Shown: positions 1 to 9,527, counted from the first letter of the stretch. The stretch is DNA of 64,000 nt from Caballeronia sp. INDeC2 (GCF_023631325.1 NZ_JALQDG010000042.1:186001-250000), one strand, 5' to 3'. The notes: a model not told the origin generated them from the sequence alone. Translations and numbers: made by a program.

Positions 1-969
1 GTACTTCGACAGATCGATGCCGCTCCAGCGCGAGAACAGCGCGAGCGCGCCTTCGAGGCTCACGTGGCGCTGGATGTCCTGCCATTTCGCCTGCGCTTCC
101 TCGGCGGTCGGCGCGACGATCACGGTCGCGAGCGAAAAGAACAGCACCGACGCGGGATCGCGCCCGCGCGCGGCAGCGCGTGCGCGCACGTCGGCGACAT
201 CGCGCGCCACCAGATGCGCGGTCGGCGAACTCAGGAACACGCATTCGGCGTGACGCGCGGCGAAATCCTTGCCGCGATTGGACGTGCCCGCCTGATAGAG
301 CAGCGGCGTGCGCTGCGGCGAAGGCTCCGAATAATGCGTGCCCTGCACCGAGAAGAAGCGGCCTTCATGGCGGATCTCATGCACCCGCTGCGGGTCCGCG
401 AACACGCGCGCCTCGCGGTCGCGCACCGCCGCGCCGTCTTCCCAGCTCTCTTCCCACAGCCGATAGACGATCTCCATGTACTCGTCCGCGAGGTCGTAGC
501 GCTCGTCGTGCGGCCGCGCATCGGGCTGGCCGATCGCGCGCGAGCCGCTCTGCCCGAAGCTCGTCACGATGTTCCAGCCGATGCGCCCGCGCGTCAGATG
601 ATCGAGCGTCGACATGCGTCGCGCAAAGAGGAACGGCGCCTCGTAGCTCACGCTGCTCGTCACCGCGAAACCCAGATGCTCGGTAACCTGCGCCATCGCG
701 GAGACGAGCAGCAGCGGATCGAGACGCGGAAATTGCAGGCCCCAGCGTACGCCGGCGGCGTTCGATCCGCCGTAGACGTCGTACTGGCTGATGCCATCGG
801 CGAAGAAGAGCGCATCGTAGCCGCCGCGCTCGGCCGTGCGCGCGAGATCGGTCCACAGCGACAGCGAGTTGTAGTCGAGCGCGCGGTCGCGCGGATGCGC
901 CCATAGTCCGGGCGACAGATGCGTCGGCGCAAAGGCCAGGAACGCGTTGATGCGAATCTCTTTTGACAT
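1..969 (-). CDS. LLM-class flavin-dependent monooxygenase (3' end outside window)
   Basis: The reading frame starts at the ATG ending at 969 and stays open for 323 codons to the window edge, so the C-terminus is missing. The translation matches the NtaA/SnaA/DszA-type branch of FMN-dependent, two-component monooxygenases: an N-terminal strand (RINAFLAF), an early FFADG segment, a central GRIGWNIVTS motif, a WEESWED segment and an LLYQAGTSNRG motif that normally lines the flavin site. Such enzymes use reduced FMN from a separate reductase to oxidise small organosulfur compounds, chelators or heterocycles. It is the last visible gene of the leftward ABC transporter operon and starts just behind the DppF-like ATPase stop, so it probably acts on the imported compound. 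Substrate not deducible. Confidence 0.88.
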   Translation of the reverse strand, partial: MSKEIRINAFLAFAPTHLSPGLWAHPRDRALDYNSLSLWTDLARTAERGGYDALFFADGISQYDVYGGSNAAGVRWGLQFPRLDPLLLVSAMAQVTEHLGFAVTSSVSYEAPFLFARRMSTLDHLTRGRIGWNIVTSFGQSGSRAIGQPDARPHDERYDLADEYMEIVYRLWEESWEDGAAVRDREARVFADPQRVHEIRHEGRFFSVQGTHYSEPSPQRTPLLYQAGTSNRGKDFAARHAECVFLSSPTAHLVARDVADVRARAAARGRDPASVLFFSLATVIVAPTAEEAQAKWQDIQRHVSLEGALALFSRWSGIDLSKY

Positions 970-972
970 GGC

Positions 973-1938
973 TCAAGCCTTCGATGTGATCGGGAAATGA
1001 CAGGCCACGCGATGTGTTGCCGACAGGCGTCGCTCGGGCGGCGTATCGACGCGGCAGACATCGCGCGCGGCGGGGCAGCGCGTATGAAAGACGCATCCGG
1101 CGGGCGGCGCGAGCGGCGACGGAATTTCTCCGCCGATTGCCTGCACGTCGTGCGCATCCGGTTCGGAAGCGGCGATCAGCGCGTGCGTGTACGGATGCGC
1201 GGCGCGCTCCACGATGTCCTCGCGCGTGCCTTGCTCCATGAAGCGGCCGAGATAGAGCACGCCGATATGGCTGCTCATGAACGCGACCACGGCGAGATCG
1301 TGCGAGATCAGCAGATAGCTCAAGCCGAGCGCATCCTGAAGATCCTTGAGCAGGTTGAGGACTTGCGCCTGAATGGATACGTCGAGCGCGGAGACCGGTT
1401 CATCGAGCACGAGAATGTCCGGCTCGAGTACGAGCGCGCGCGCGATCGCCACGCGCTGGCGCTGGCCGCCGCTCAGTTCGCCCGGACGGCGGCGCTTGAA
1501 CTCCACAGGCAAGCCGACTTGCGCGAGCAGTTCATCGAGCCGCTTGTGCAGGGCCTCGCGCGCGAAGCCGCTTTTCTGGATGCGCAACGGTTCGAGCACG
1601 ATGTCGCCTATGTTCATCTGTGGATCGAGCGAGCCGAACGGGTCTTGCAGCACGGCTTGCACCGCGCGTTGCCGCCAGCGCCGGTCGGCGTCGCGCACGG
1701 TCTTGCCGAACACGCGCTCGCCGAAGCGCACTTCGCCGCGCGTCGGCTCGTCCGCGCCGAGGATGATTTTCGCGAGCGTCGACTTGCCCGATCCCGATTC
1801 GCCGACGAGCCCGAAGGTGCCGCCGCGCGGCAGCGCGAAAGAGGCGTCCTCCACCGCGCGCAGCGGTTTGGGCCTGGCGAAGAGGTCGCCGCGCACGGGA
1901 AAGGCGCGCCCGATGTTCGATACTTCGAGTGCGCTCAT
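973..1938 (-). CDS. ABC transporter ATPase, DppF/OppF type
   Basis: A 321-residue cytoplasmic ATPase of the peptide/nickel/opine importer class. It shows Walker A (GESGSGKST, near residue 40), the ABC signature (LSGGQRQRVAIARAL), Walker B with the catalytic glutamate (ILVLDEPVSALD), an H-loop (LLISHDL) and the C-terminal cysteine-containing domain (CVFHTRCPAA) typical of OppF/DppF. The ATG overlaps the stop of the DppD-like gene by four bases (ATGA), so the pair is translationally coupled and forms the usual heterodimeric motor. Other starts further upstream in this frame belong to the neighbouring gene's shadow. The paired monooxygenase suggests the cargo is a small organic nutrient rather than a peptide. 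Confidence 0.93.
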   Translation of the reverse strand: MSALEVSNIGRAFPVRGDLFARPKPLRAVEDASFALPRGGTFGLVGESGSGKSTLAKIILGADEPTRGEVRFGERVFGKTVRDADRRWRQRAVQAVLQDPFGSLDPQMNIGDIVLEPLRIQKSGFAREALHKRLDELLAQVGLPVEFKRRRPGELSGGQRQRVAIARALVLEPDILVLDEPVSALDVSIQAQVLNLLKDLQDALGLSYLLISHDLAVVAFMSSHIGVLYLGRFMEQGTREDIVERAAHPYTHALIAASEPDAHDVQAIGGEIPSPLAPPAGCVFHTRCPAARDVCRVDTPPERRLSATHRVACHFPITSKA

Positions 1939-2930
1939 GATGCCGCCGTCGCGAGAAGAGAGTCGGCCGTCTGCTCGTCCGGCTCCGGATGCCAGCACGC
2001 GACGCCGCGATGCATGTCGATCGCGCGCGTCGCCGGATACGCGCTCAGACAATCGGCTTGTGCGCGCGGGCAACGCGGCGCGAAGCGGCATCCTTGCGCG
2101 ATGCTTCCGGCCAAGGGCGGCTGACCCGGAATGACGGTCAGCCGATGTTGCAGGCCGCGCAGACGCGGCACCGCGCCGAGCAGGCCTTTCGTGTAGGGAT
2201 GGCGCGGCCGCGCGAACACGTCCTCGACCGGCCCTTGCTCGATGATGCGGCCCGCATACATCACCGCGACATCGTCGCAATAGCGGCGCACGAGATGCAG
2301 GTCGTGCGTGACGAGCACGATCGCGGTGCCGCGCTCGGCCTGCACTTCGCGCAGAAGATCGAGAATCTGCAGCCGCACGGTGATGTCGAGCGCGGTCGTG
2401 GGTTCGTCGGCGATCAGCAGGCGCGGATTGCACGCAAGGTTCATCGCGATGGCCACGCGCTGGCGCATGCCGCCGCTGAATTGATGCGGATAGCTGTTCA
2501 GGCGGCTCTCCGGCGCGGGAATGCGCACGCGCCGCAGCAGTTCGATGGCGCGCGCCTCGCGTTGCGTTCGACTCGTGACGCCGTCGCGATAGCGGAACAT
2601 CTCGGTGATCTGCCGGCCGATGGTGAGCAGCGGGTTGAGCGAGGTCATCGGATCCTGAAGGATCATGCCGATCTCGCGTCCGCGCAGCGCGTTCAGTTCT
2701 GCGGGCGTCTTCGCGCGCAGGTCGTCGCCATCGAGCAGAATGCGGCCGGCTGTGACGCGCACGCCGCGCGGCGGCAAGCCCAGCACCGACAGACACGTCA
2801 CGCTCTTGCCCGAACCGGATTCGCCGACGAGCCCGAGCGTGCGGCCGGCGCGCACGGCGAAGCCGACGCCATCGACGAGCCGCGCGTTCTGCGTTTCGAC
2901 GACGAGATCGTGAACGGTCAATACGCTCAT
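1935..2930 (-). CDS. ABC transporter ATPase, DppD/OppD type
   Basis: A 331-residue ATPase, the first of the two motor subunits in this importer. Visible motifs are Walker A (GESGSGKSV near residue 37), a QDPMTSLNP Q-loop segment, the signature FSGGMRQRVAIAMNL (Phe replaces the usual Leu), Walker B (LLIADEPTTALD) and the C-terminal oligopeptide-transporter extension with CRFAPRCPRAQADC. The start overlaps the upstream permease stop by four bases (ATGA) and its stop overlaps the next ATPase start in the same way. Length and domain order are standard for DppD. Cytoplasmic, docked on the two permeases. Confidence 0.93.
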   Translation of the reverse strand: MSVLTVHDLVVETQNARLVDGVGFAVRAGRTLGLVGESGSGKSVTCLSVLGLPPRGVRVTAGRILLDGDDLRAKTPAELNALRGREIGMILQDPMTSLNPLLTIGRQITEMFRYRDGVTSRTQREARAIELLRRVRIPAPESRLNSYPHQFSGGMRQRVAIAMNLACNPRLLIADEPTTALDITVRLQILDLLREVQAERGTAIVLVTHDLHLVRRYCDDVAVMYAGRIIEQGPVEDVFARPRHPYTKGLLGAVPRLRGLQHRLTVIPGQPPLAGSIAQGCRFAPRCPRAQADCLSAYPATRAIDMHRGVACWHPEPDEQTADSLLATAAS

Positions 2931-3727
2931 CGCGACACTCCTTCATCGCCGCGTTGCAGCGACTCGCCGATGCGATTGCTCGACAACACGGTCGCGATCA
3001 GCACGAGCCCCGGCAGCGCCGAGAGCCACCATGCGGTGTCGAGATAGTTGCGGCCTTCCGCGATCATGCCGCCCCACGATGGATCGGGCGGCTGCACGCC
3101 GAGGCCCACGAAGCTCAGCGCCGCTTCCATGAAGATCACGAGACCGATGTCGAGCGTCAGCAGCACGGCGAAGGTATTGCGCACGTTCGGCAGCAGATGG
3201 CGCAGCACGACATGCAGCGGCGTCGCGCCGGCGAGCTTCGCGATCAGGATGAAGTCGCGCTCACGCAGGCTCAGCGCCTCGGCGCGGATGATGCGCGCGA
3301 AGCGTCCCCAGTTCGCGAGCGTCACCACGATCACGATGTTCGTCATGCTCGGCCCGCAGATGCCGACGATCAGCATCGCGAGAAAGACGGGCGGCAACGC
3401 GTATTGCGCATCGACGATGCGCATGAGCGCGGCATCGAAACGTCCGCCGATATACGCGGACAACAGGCCCGCGATCGCGCCGAAGAAGCCCGCGAGCAAC
3501 GCGGCGCAGAACGCGATGGCGAGCGAGATGCGCCCGCCGTAGAGCGTGCGCGTGAAGACGTCGCGGCCCATTTGATCAGTTCCGAACCAGTGGTGCCACG
3601 TCGGCGACTGAAATGTGGCCGACAGATCGATCGCGTTCGGATCGACGTTCGACAGCACGGGCGCGAACGCCGAGGCCGCGACGATTGCGACGAGCAGGCC
3701 GCCGAAAAGAAGGGATCGCGTGCTCAT
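2927..3727 (-). CDS. ABC transporter permease, DppC type
   Basis: A 266-residue inner-membrane permease. The N-terminal membrane helix is followed by the DppC-typical periplasmic motif HHWFGTDQMGRDVFTR near residue 45. Several hydrophobic helices follow, then the cytoplasmic EAA-type loop (AEALSLRERDFILIAKLAGA) that contacts the ATPases, and the closing helices. Start and stop both overlap neighbours as ATGA. It pairs with the DppB-like permease upstream. Slightly shorter than typical DppC (about 300 residues), mainly because the N-terminal cytoplasmic tail is short. Confidence 0.92.
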   Translation of the reverse strand: MSTRSLLFGGLLVAIVAASAFAPVLSNVDPNAIDLSATFQSPTWHHWFGTDQMGRDVFTRTLYGGRISLAIAFCAALLAGFFGAIAGLLSAYIGGRFDAALMRIVDAQYALPPVFLAMLIVGICGPSMTNIVIVVTLANWGRFARIIRAEALSLRERDFILIAKLAGATPLHVVLRHLLPNVRNTFAVLLTLDIGLVIFMEAALSFVGLGVQPPDPSWGGMIAEGRNYLDTAWWLSALPGLVLIATVLSSNRIGESLQRGDEGVSR

Positions 3728-4644
3728 CGCTGATACCGGATGCGCGGATCGACGAGCGCATAGAGCACGTCGACCGCGAGATTAATCGAGACGAACAGCA
3801 GCACCGACACGATCACGGCGGCCTGCACCACGGTGAAATCGAGCGTGCTGATGGCTTCGACCATCAGGCTGCCGAAGCCGGGCCACGAGAATACCGTTTC
3901 GATGGCGACCGCGCCGCCGATCAGCACGCCGAACTGCGAAGCGGTGAACGCGACGATCGGCAGCGCCGCATTGCGCAGCGCATGCGTGCCGATCACCACG
4001 TGCGCGGGCAGCCCCTTGATGCGCGCCATGCGGATGTAATCGGCTTCGAGCACGGTGAGCATATTCGCGCGCGTGAGCCGGGCGATGCCCGCGGCCGAAT
4101 ACCACGCGAGCGCGCACACCGGCAGGATCAGATGACGCCAGGAGCCGTGGCCGCCGGTCGGCAGCCAGCCCCATTGCACCGAGAAGAGGCGGATCAGCAG
4201 CAACGCGACGAAGAAGGGCGGCGCGGCCTGCCCGAGCACCGCGAAAATCGACGCAAACCGGTCGAGCCACGTTCCTCTTCGCACCGCCGACGCCACGCCC
4301 AGCGAAAGGCCGACGGCCAGGGCCAGCGTCAGCGAAATGCCGACCAGCAAGAGACTCGATGCGAGCCGGCTGAGCGCCATCGAGAGCGCGGGCGCGCCGA
4401 AGTGAAACGAGTTGCCCATGTCGCCGCGCAGCATCCCCGAAAGAAAGCGCGCGTATTGCAGCGGGACAGGATCGGCGAGGCCTAGTTGCTCACGAAAGAG
4501 CTGACGATCTGCCTCCGTCGCCTCGGGCGGCATAAGCAGATAGGCCGGATCGCCCACCATGCGCACCAGCACGAAGATCAGCACCGACATCAGCCAGACG
4601 GTGAGCAGTGCCGAGCCGACGCGGCGCAGAACATAGACGGGCAT
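3724..4644 (-). CDS. ABC transporter permease, DppB type
   Basis: A 306-residue permease with the DppB N-terminus (YVLRRVGSALLTVWLMSV) and a first helix followed by a periplasmic loop. The EAA-type cytoplasmic loop is around ADYIRMARIKGLP, and the C-terminus ends in the family's VLYALVDPRIRY motif. Three bases separate it from the substrate-binding protein stop, and its own stop overlaps the next permease. Length is normal for DppB. It forms the membrane channel with the DppC-like partner. Confidence 0.93.
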   Translation of the reverse strand: MPVYVLRRVGSALLTVWLMSVLIFVLVRMVGDPAYLLMPPEATEADRQLFREQLGLADPVPLQYARFLSGMLRGDMGNSFHFGAPALSMALSRLASSLLLVGISLTLALAVGLSLGVASAVRRGTWLDRFASIFAVLGQAAPPFFVALLLIRLFSVQWGWLPTGGHGSWRHLILPVCALAWYSAAGIARLTRANMLTVLEADYIRMARIKGLPAHVVIGTHALRNAALPIVAFTASQFGVLIGGAVAIETVFSWPGFGSLMVEAISTLDFTVVQAAVIVSVLLFVSINLAVDVLYALVDPRIRYQR

Positions 4645-4647
4645 CGC

Positions 4648-6216
4648 TCAGCTCCCGGCCACCGTTTGCGGCGCCCACTGGATCGTGCGGAAATTGAGGA
4701 AGCCGCCGCCTTGTTGCGGCTGCCATTGCAGCGCCTTCTTCTTCGCATACACGTAGGTGAACTCGGAGATGAAGAACGCGGCGGCATCGTCATGCAGCTC
4801 GCGGCCGATCTTCTGAAACACTTCGCCGCGCTGCTTCGTATCGCTGACGCGGGAGACGTCGGCGAGCAGCGCATCGACTTTCGGGTTCGAATAATCGGAC
4901 CAGCTTCCCTCAGATGCGAACGCGCCGCCGACCGGATGCACCGGGTCATACAGCGCGTTGGTGAACTGGCTCAGCGCGAGCGGGCCGGAGGTGTGCGTGT
5001 TGTTCAGGCGCTGGAACGTGGCATAGGTCAGGCGATTGAGCTTGACCTTCACGCCCACTTGTCCCCAGTACGCCGCGATCGCCTCCGCCACGCCTTGCGG
5101 CATGTCGCCCTGAATGTTGAGCGTGGTCTCGAAGCCCTTCGGGTAGCCCGCTTGCGCAAGCAGGGCGCGCGCCTTTGCGGGATCGTATGGATACGGCTTG
5201 ATCGAGCGGTCCGCGCCGTACGGATAGTAGTTCGAGATCATCGTGCCGAGCGGCTCGCCCACGCCGTACAGCACGCTCTTGATGATCGCGTTGGTGTCGA
5301 GCGCGTAGCTGAGCGCCTGGCGCACCTGGACGTTGGAGAAGGGCGAGTTCTTGTCGGTGGTGTACACGCGCACATAGACCGGCGACGCGACGCGGCTTTC
5401 GATCACGTCTAGGCCGTTTTCTTTCTTGAGCCGCGCGTAATCCGAGAACGGCAGCGCGACCGACAGATCGACTTCGCCGCGCAGCACGGCGTTGACGCGG
5501 CTCGCCGGTTCCGTGATCGCGCGGAAGATCAGCGTCTTCACGTGCGGCTTCTCGCCCCAGTAATCGTCGAAGCGTTCGAGCACGAGCTCGCTGCCGCCCG
5601 GCGCGAGCGACTTGAACTTGTACGGCCCGAGCGAGACCGGCTTCTGCGCGAATGCATCGGGATTCGGCAGGCTCGCGAGATAGTCGGCCGGAATGATGTA
5701 GAGATAGCCCGCGACCTTGTTGGCGAACGCGCCGTCGGGCTGCTTCAGTTTGAAGACGACGGTGAGATCGTCGGGCGTTTCGACCGAATCGACCACCGGC
5801 GCAAAGAACGGACGGCGCGTGCTCTTGCTGCGCGGATCGAGCACATGTTCGAGCGATGCCTTCACGTCGCGCGAGCTGAGCGTCGCACCGTTATGGAACT
5901 TGACGTTGGGACGCAGCTTGTAGGTGAACACGCGCGCATCGGGCGAGACGGTCACGCTCGTCGCGAGGCGCGGCACGAGATTGCCCTTGAGATCGAAGCC
6001 GTAGAGCGTGTCGTAGATCTGCCAGCCGTAGCGCAGCGAATCGCCGCTCACGGCGACGAGACCGTCGAGGTTATAGAACTCCTTTTCGACGCCGATCACG
6101 ACAGTATCGCGATCGACGGCAGGCGCGGCGCTCGCGGCGCGTGCCGGTTCGATGAAAGCGCCGGACAAGGCGGCGGCGAAAACCAGTCCGCGAAGGACTG
6201 ACGAAAAGGTGCGCAT
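4648..6216 (-). CDS. ABC transporter substrate-binding protein, family 5 (DppA-like)
   Basis: A 522-residue periplasmic binding protein, first gene of the leftward importer operon. The chosen ATG at 6216 gives a clean Sec signal peptide (basic MRTFSSVLR, hydrophobic core, ARA cleavage region near residue 28). A longer frame exists upstream but would bury this signal. Family-5 hallmarks include DTLYGFDLKGNLVPRLA near residue 75, the YKLRPNVKFHNG motif and SLGPYKFKSL. The cargo in this family ranges from peptides to glutathione, nickel chelates and opines. The co-transcribed monooxygenase points to an organic compound that is oxidised after uptake. Confidence 0.92.
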   Translation of the reverse strand: MRTFSSVLRGLVFAAALSGAFIEPARAASAAPAVDRDTVVIGVEKEFYNLDGLVAVSGDSLRYGWQIYDTLYGFDLKGNLVPRLATSVTVSPDARVFTYKLRPNVKFHNGATLSSRDVKASLEHVLDPRSKSTRRPFFAPVVDSVETPDDLTVVFKLKQPDGAFANKVAGYLYIIPADYLASLPNPDAFAQKPVSLGPYKFKSLAPGGSELVLERFDDYWGEKPHVKTLIFRAITEPASRVNAVLRGEVDLSVALPFSDYARLKKENGLDVIESRVASPVYVRVYTTDKNSPFSNVQVRQALSYALDTNAIIKSVLYGVGEPLGTMISNYYPYGADRSIKPYPYDPAKARALLAQAGYPKGFETTLNIQGDMPQGVAEAIAAYWGQVGVKVKLNRLTYATFQRLNNTHTSGPLALSQFTNALYDPVHPVGGAFASEGSWSDYSNPKVDALLADVSRVSDTKQRGEVFQKIGRELHDDAAAFFISEFTYVYAKKKALQWQPQQGGGFLNFRTIQWAPQTVAGS

Positions 6217-6521
6217 AGGTTGGTCTGAGTGCCGGGCGAGGGAGCACCCTCGTCTAGTTAGGGAAGCCTGCTTATGAATTGGAGATGATGACGCGCGCGC
6301 GCCCGAATTCGAAACGAGCAAAACATATATCGATATCAAGGCCGCGCTCACGTCGATTCAAGCGCCAGTCATGAAGCACTTGCGTCGTCATGCTAAGCAT
6401 CTAGACGGTGTGCGCATATCCAAAGTCGAAACGATCGATTCACTTCGTGCGTGCCGCTCGTTACGCTCTTGCGGATCGGGGCGGCCGCGCCTTTCCATTT
6501 CCTTAATCAACGCCATCTCTC
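6217..6521. other. Divergent intergenic region between two transport operons
   Basis: About 305 bases separate the leftward DppA-like gene from the rightward Ssu/Tau-like permease. No convincing gene is present. It is AT-richer than its surroundings around 6320-6345 and must hold both promoters, but I see no clear sigma-70 pair or strong operator palindrome. Confidence 0.6.
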
Positions 6522-7547
6522 ATGTCCACACGCACGCAAACACTCGATGCAACCGGCATCGGGCAGCAGCATGACGATGCGGCGCCGAGTCCATCGGCCG
6601 CGCAGGGCAAGACCCGCGTCGCCGCACTTGCCGCGCTCGCCTGGTTCGGCGCCGCCGCGCTCACGCGATGGTGGCCCGCGCTCGACGACTGGCCTTACAC
6701 GCGCGAACTGCTGATTCTCGAGCTCGTTCTGGGGCTCGCCTGCGCGCTGCTGTTCGCGGGCGGTCTGAGGCGCGCGCGGTTCGCTGCGCGCTGGCTCGAC
6801 GCCACGCCCTGGCTGCTCGCGCTCGCGGTCGCCATCAGCGCATGGGAAGCGGCGACGGCGCAGCTCGAATGGCTGCCGCGGCCGTTCTTCGCGCCGCCCC
6901 AGGCGCTCATCGGCGTCTTTTTGGACGATACGCCGCGCCTCGCCGCGAGCGTCGGCCATTCGTTCGTGCTGCTCGCCTACGGCTATGCGATCGGCGCGCT
7001 GACGGGATTCGTCGCGGGCGTGTCGATCGGCTGGTCGCGCGCGGTCGGTTACTGGCTGCATCCGGTGTTGAGACTGATCGGGCCGCTGCCCGCCACCGCG
7101 TGGCTGCCGCTCGCGTTCTTCTTCTTTCCGTCGAGCTTCTCCGCGAGCGTCTTCCTGATCGCGCTGGCGACGGCGTTTCCCGTGGCCGTGCTCACGTGGT
7201 CAGGCGTCGCCGGCGTGAACAAGGCGTTCTACGACGTGGCGCGCACGCTCGGCGCGCGGCCGTCGTTCCTCATTCTGCGCGTGGCGATTCCGGCCGCGCT
7301 CCCTAACGTGTTCGTCGGCTTGTTCATGGGGCTGGGCGCGTCGTTCTCCGTGCTGATCGTCGCGGAAATGATGGGCGTGAAAGCCGGTCTCGGCTGGTAT
7401 CTGCAATGGGCGCAGGGCTGGGCCGCCTACTCGAACATGTACGCCGCGCTGCTCGTCATGGCCATCATGTGCTCGGGGCTCATCACGCTGCTGTTCCGGC
7501 TGCGCGACCGCCTGCTCGGCTGGCAGAAGGGAGTTCTCAAATGGTGA
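6522..7547 (+). CDS. ABC transporter permease, SsuC/TauC type
   Basis: A 341-residue inner-membrane permease of the nitrate/sulfonate/taurine importer family. About 90 N-terminal residues carry two extra hydrophobic stretches before the usual domain, which makes it longer than typical SsuC (about 260). The core begins around WEAATAQLEWLPRPFFAPP. It contains the conserved LIGPLPATAWLPLAFFFF stretch and the EAA-like loop (DVARTLGARPSFLILRVAIP). The stop overlaps the ATPase start by seven bases. With the next two genes it forms a complete importer for an anionic organic molecule, perhaps a sulfonate. The extra N-terminal helices may be worth checking against the family. Confidence 0.9.
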   Translation: MSTRTQTLDATGIGQQHDDAAPSPSAAQGKTRVAALAALAWFGAAALTRWWPALDDWPYTRELLILELVLGLACALLFAGGLRRARFAARWLDATPWLLALAVAISAWEAATAQLEWLPRPFFAPPQALIGVFLDDTPRLAASVGHSFVLLAYGYAIGALTGFVAGVSIGWSRAVGYWLHPVLRLIGPLPATAWLPLAFFFFPSSFSASVFLIALATAFPVAVLTWSGVAGVNKAFYDVARTLGARPSFLILRVAIPAALPNVFVGLFMGLGASFSVLIVAEMMGVKAGLGWYLQWAQGWAAYSNMYAALLVMAIMCSGLITLLFRLRDRLLGWQKGVLKW

Positions 7548-8350
7548 GTACGCTGCGTGCGGCCGCGCCCGCGCTTCGGGAAGAAGGAGCGCGCATCGAA
7601 GTGAATCATGTCAGCCATGCGTTCGCGCTGAAAGGCGACAGGCTGCCGGTTCTCGACGACATCAGCCTGACGGTCGAGCCCGGCGAGTTCGTCGCGCTCC
7701 TCGGGCCGAGCGGATGCGGCAAGTCGACCCTGCTGCGGCTCGTCGCGGGCCTCGATGCGCCGTCGAAGGGCGCATTGCGCGCCGATGGCATGCCGATCGA
7801 AGGCCCCGATCCGTCGCGCGTCGTCGTGTTTCAGGACCCGACGCTGTTTCCCTGGCGCACGGTGCGCGAGAACGTCGGTCTCGGACCGCAGGCGCAAGGC
7901 GCGCTCAGGCCGAAGGAAGCGCGCCGTGAGGTGAACGCGCGCATCGACGCGGCGCTGGAATTGGTCGGCCTGTCGGCGTTCGCGGATGCCCATCCGCATC
8001 AACTGTCGGGCGGCATGGCGCAGCGCGCGGCGCTGGCTCGCGCGCTCGTCAACGATCCGCGTCTGCTCGTGCTCGACGAGCCGTTCGGCAAGCTCGATTC
8101 GCTCACGCGCATTCGCATGCAGGGCGAGCTCGTGCGGCTCTGGCAGCGCGCGAGTTTTTCCGTGCTGCTCGTCACGCACGACGTCGAAGAGGCGCTCTTC
8201 GTGGCGAATCGCGTGATCGTGTTGTCGGAGCGGCCGGCGCGCATCGTCTCCGAAGTGCGCAACGACCTGCCGTATCCGCGTCACCGCGACGATCCGAAGC
8301 TCGTCGCGCTGCGGCGCGAAGTGCTCGCGCGCCTCGGGCTCGCCGCATGA
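7541..8350 (+). CDS. ABC transporter ATPase, SsuB/TauB type
   Basis: A 269-residue ATPase starting at the ATG that overlaps the permease stop (ATGGTGA). Motifs in order are Walker A (GPSGCGKST near residue 60), Q-loop (VFQDPTLFPWRTV), signature (LSGGMAQRAALARAL), Walker B (LLVLDEPFGKLD) and H-loop (LLVTHDVEEALF). The LFPWRTV after the Q-loop is characteristic of the nitrate/sulfonate/taurine group. A longer frame that starts inside the permease is not needed. Cytoplasmic motor for the neighbouring permease. Confidence 0.94.
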   Translation: MVSTLRAAAPALREEGARIEVNHVSHAFALKGDRLPVLDDISLTVEPGEFVALLGPSGCGKSTLLRLVAGLDAPSKGALRADGMPIEGPDPSRVVVFQDPTLFPWRTVRENVGLGPQAQGALRPKEARREVNARIDAALELVGLSAFADAHPHQLSGGMAQRAALARALVNDPRLLVLDEPFGKLDSLTRIRMQGELVRLWQRASFSVLLVTHDVEEALFVANRVIVLSERPARIVSEVRNDLPYPRHRDDPKLVALRREVLARLGLAA

Positions 8351-8392
8351 GCGCCGTCCGATGACCTATCGACAACAAAAAGGAAGTCTGCG

Positions 8393-9427
8393 ATGAACCA
8401 CAACGACGACACTTCGCTCGCCCATCCCGCGCGCCGCGCATGGCTCAGAAAGACCGCATGGAGCGCGGGCGGCATCGCGCTCGCGTCCGCGAGTTTCGGC
8501 CTGCCGGGCACGCGCGCCGCAGCCGACGAGGCGCTCAAGCCGCTCAAGCTCTCCTGGAACGCGGGCGGCATCTGCACCGCGCCGGTGCCGGTCGCGGTGA
8601 AGCAGGGCTTCTTTCGCAAGCACGGGCTGGACGTGGAGCTCATCAACTTCGCGGGCTCGACCGACCAGTTGCTCGAAGCCATCGCCACCGGCAAGTCGGA
8701 TGCGGGCGTGGGCATGGCGCTGCGCTGGATCAAGCCGCTGGAGCAGGGCTTCGACGTGAAGCTGACAGCAGGCATCCACGGCGGCTGCATGCGGATACTG
8801 GCGACTAAGCAATCGGGCATCGTCGATCTGCAGGGGCTGAAGGGCCGCACCATCGGCGTGAGCGACATGGCGAGCCCGGCGAAGAATTTCTTCGCCATCA
8901 CGTTCAAGAAGATCAACATCGATCCGGAGAACGACGTGCACTGGCGTCAGTATCCCGCGCCGCTGCTCGGCGAAGCGCTGAAGAAGGGCGAGGTGCAGGC
9001 GATCGCCGACGGCGATCCGACCATCTGGACGCTGCGCGAATCGGATCATCTGAACGAGGTATCGAACAATCTGTGCGGCGAGTATGCGAGCCGCGTGTGC
9101 TGCGTGCTGGGCGTGCGCGGCACGCTGGTGCGCAAGGATCGCGCGACCGCCCAGGCGTTGACGCAGGCGCTGCTCGAAGCCACCGAATGGACCGCCGATC
9201 ATCCCGAGGAAGCCGCCGCCATCTTCGCGCCCAATGCGCCGAGCGCGAACGTCTCTCAACTCGCGGCGATGCTGAAAAGCCATACGCATCACCATCATCC
9301 GGTGGGCGACGCGTTCAGAAAGGAGATCGCGCTGTATGCCGACGATCTGAAGACGGTCGGCGTGATCAACGCGGGCACGGACTCGGGCCGCTTCGCCAAT
9401 CGCGTGTTTTCCGACGTGCTCGCCTGA
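8393..9427 (+). CDS. ABC transporter substrate-binding protein, SsuA/NMT1-like
   Basis: A 344-residue exported protein. The N-terminus has a twin-arginine-like stretch (ARRAWLRKTAW) and a hydrophobic segment ending at TRAAA, so export may use Tat rather than Sec. The body has SsuA/NMT1-like features: LKLSWNAGGICTAPVPVAVKQGFF, the FAGSTDQLLEAIATGKSDAGVG ligand-binding loop region and a DLQGLKGRTIGVSD segment. Near residues 297-302 lies an unusual histidine cluster (H-T-H-H-H-H). It is third in the operon after permease and ATPase and 100 bases ahead of an FAD monooxygenase. The ligand is unknown; histidines could bind a metal or an anionic ligand. Confidence 0.88.
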   Translation: MNHNDDTSLAHPARRAWLRKTAWSAGGIALASASFGLPGTRAAADEALKPLKLSWNAGGICTAPVPVAVKQGFFRKHGLDVELINFAGSTDQLLEAIATGKSDAGVGMALRWIKPLEQGFDVKLTAGIHGGCMRILATKQSGIVDLQGLKGRTIGVSDMASPAKNFFAITFKKINIDPENDVHWRQYPAPLLGEALKKGEVQAIADGDPTIWTLRESDHLNEVSNNLCGEYASRVCCVLGVRGTLVRKDRATAQALTQALLEATEWTADHPEEAAAIFAPNAPSANVSQLAAMLKSHTHHHHPVGDAFRKEIALYADDLKTVGVINAGTDSGRFANRVFSDVLA

Positions 9428-9527
9428 TGCATCGCGACGTAATTGGAAAGCACGAATCATTCGTTTGCGACGAGGCGCGCGCCGCCAATACTCGATCGTT
9501 CGACACACTTCACCGGATGCCCCGTTC

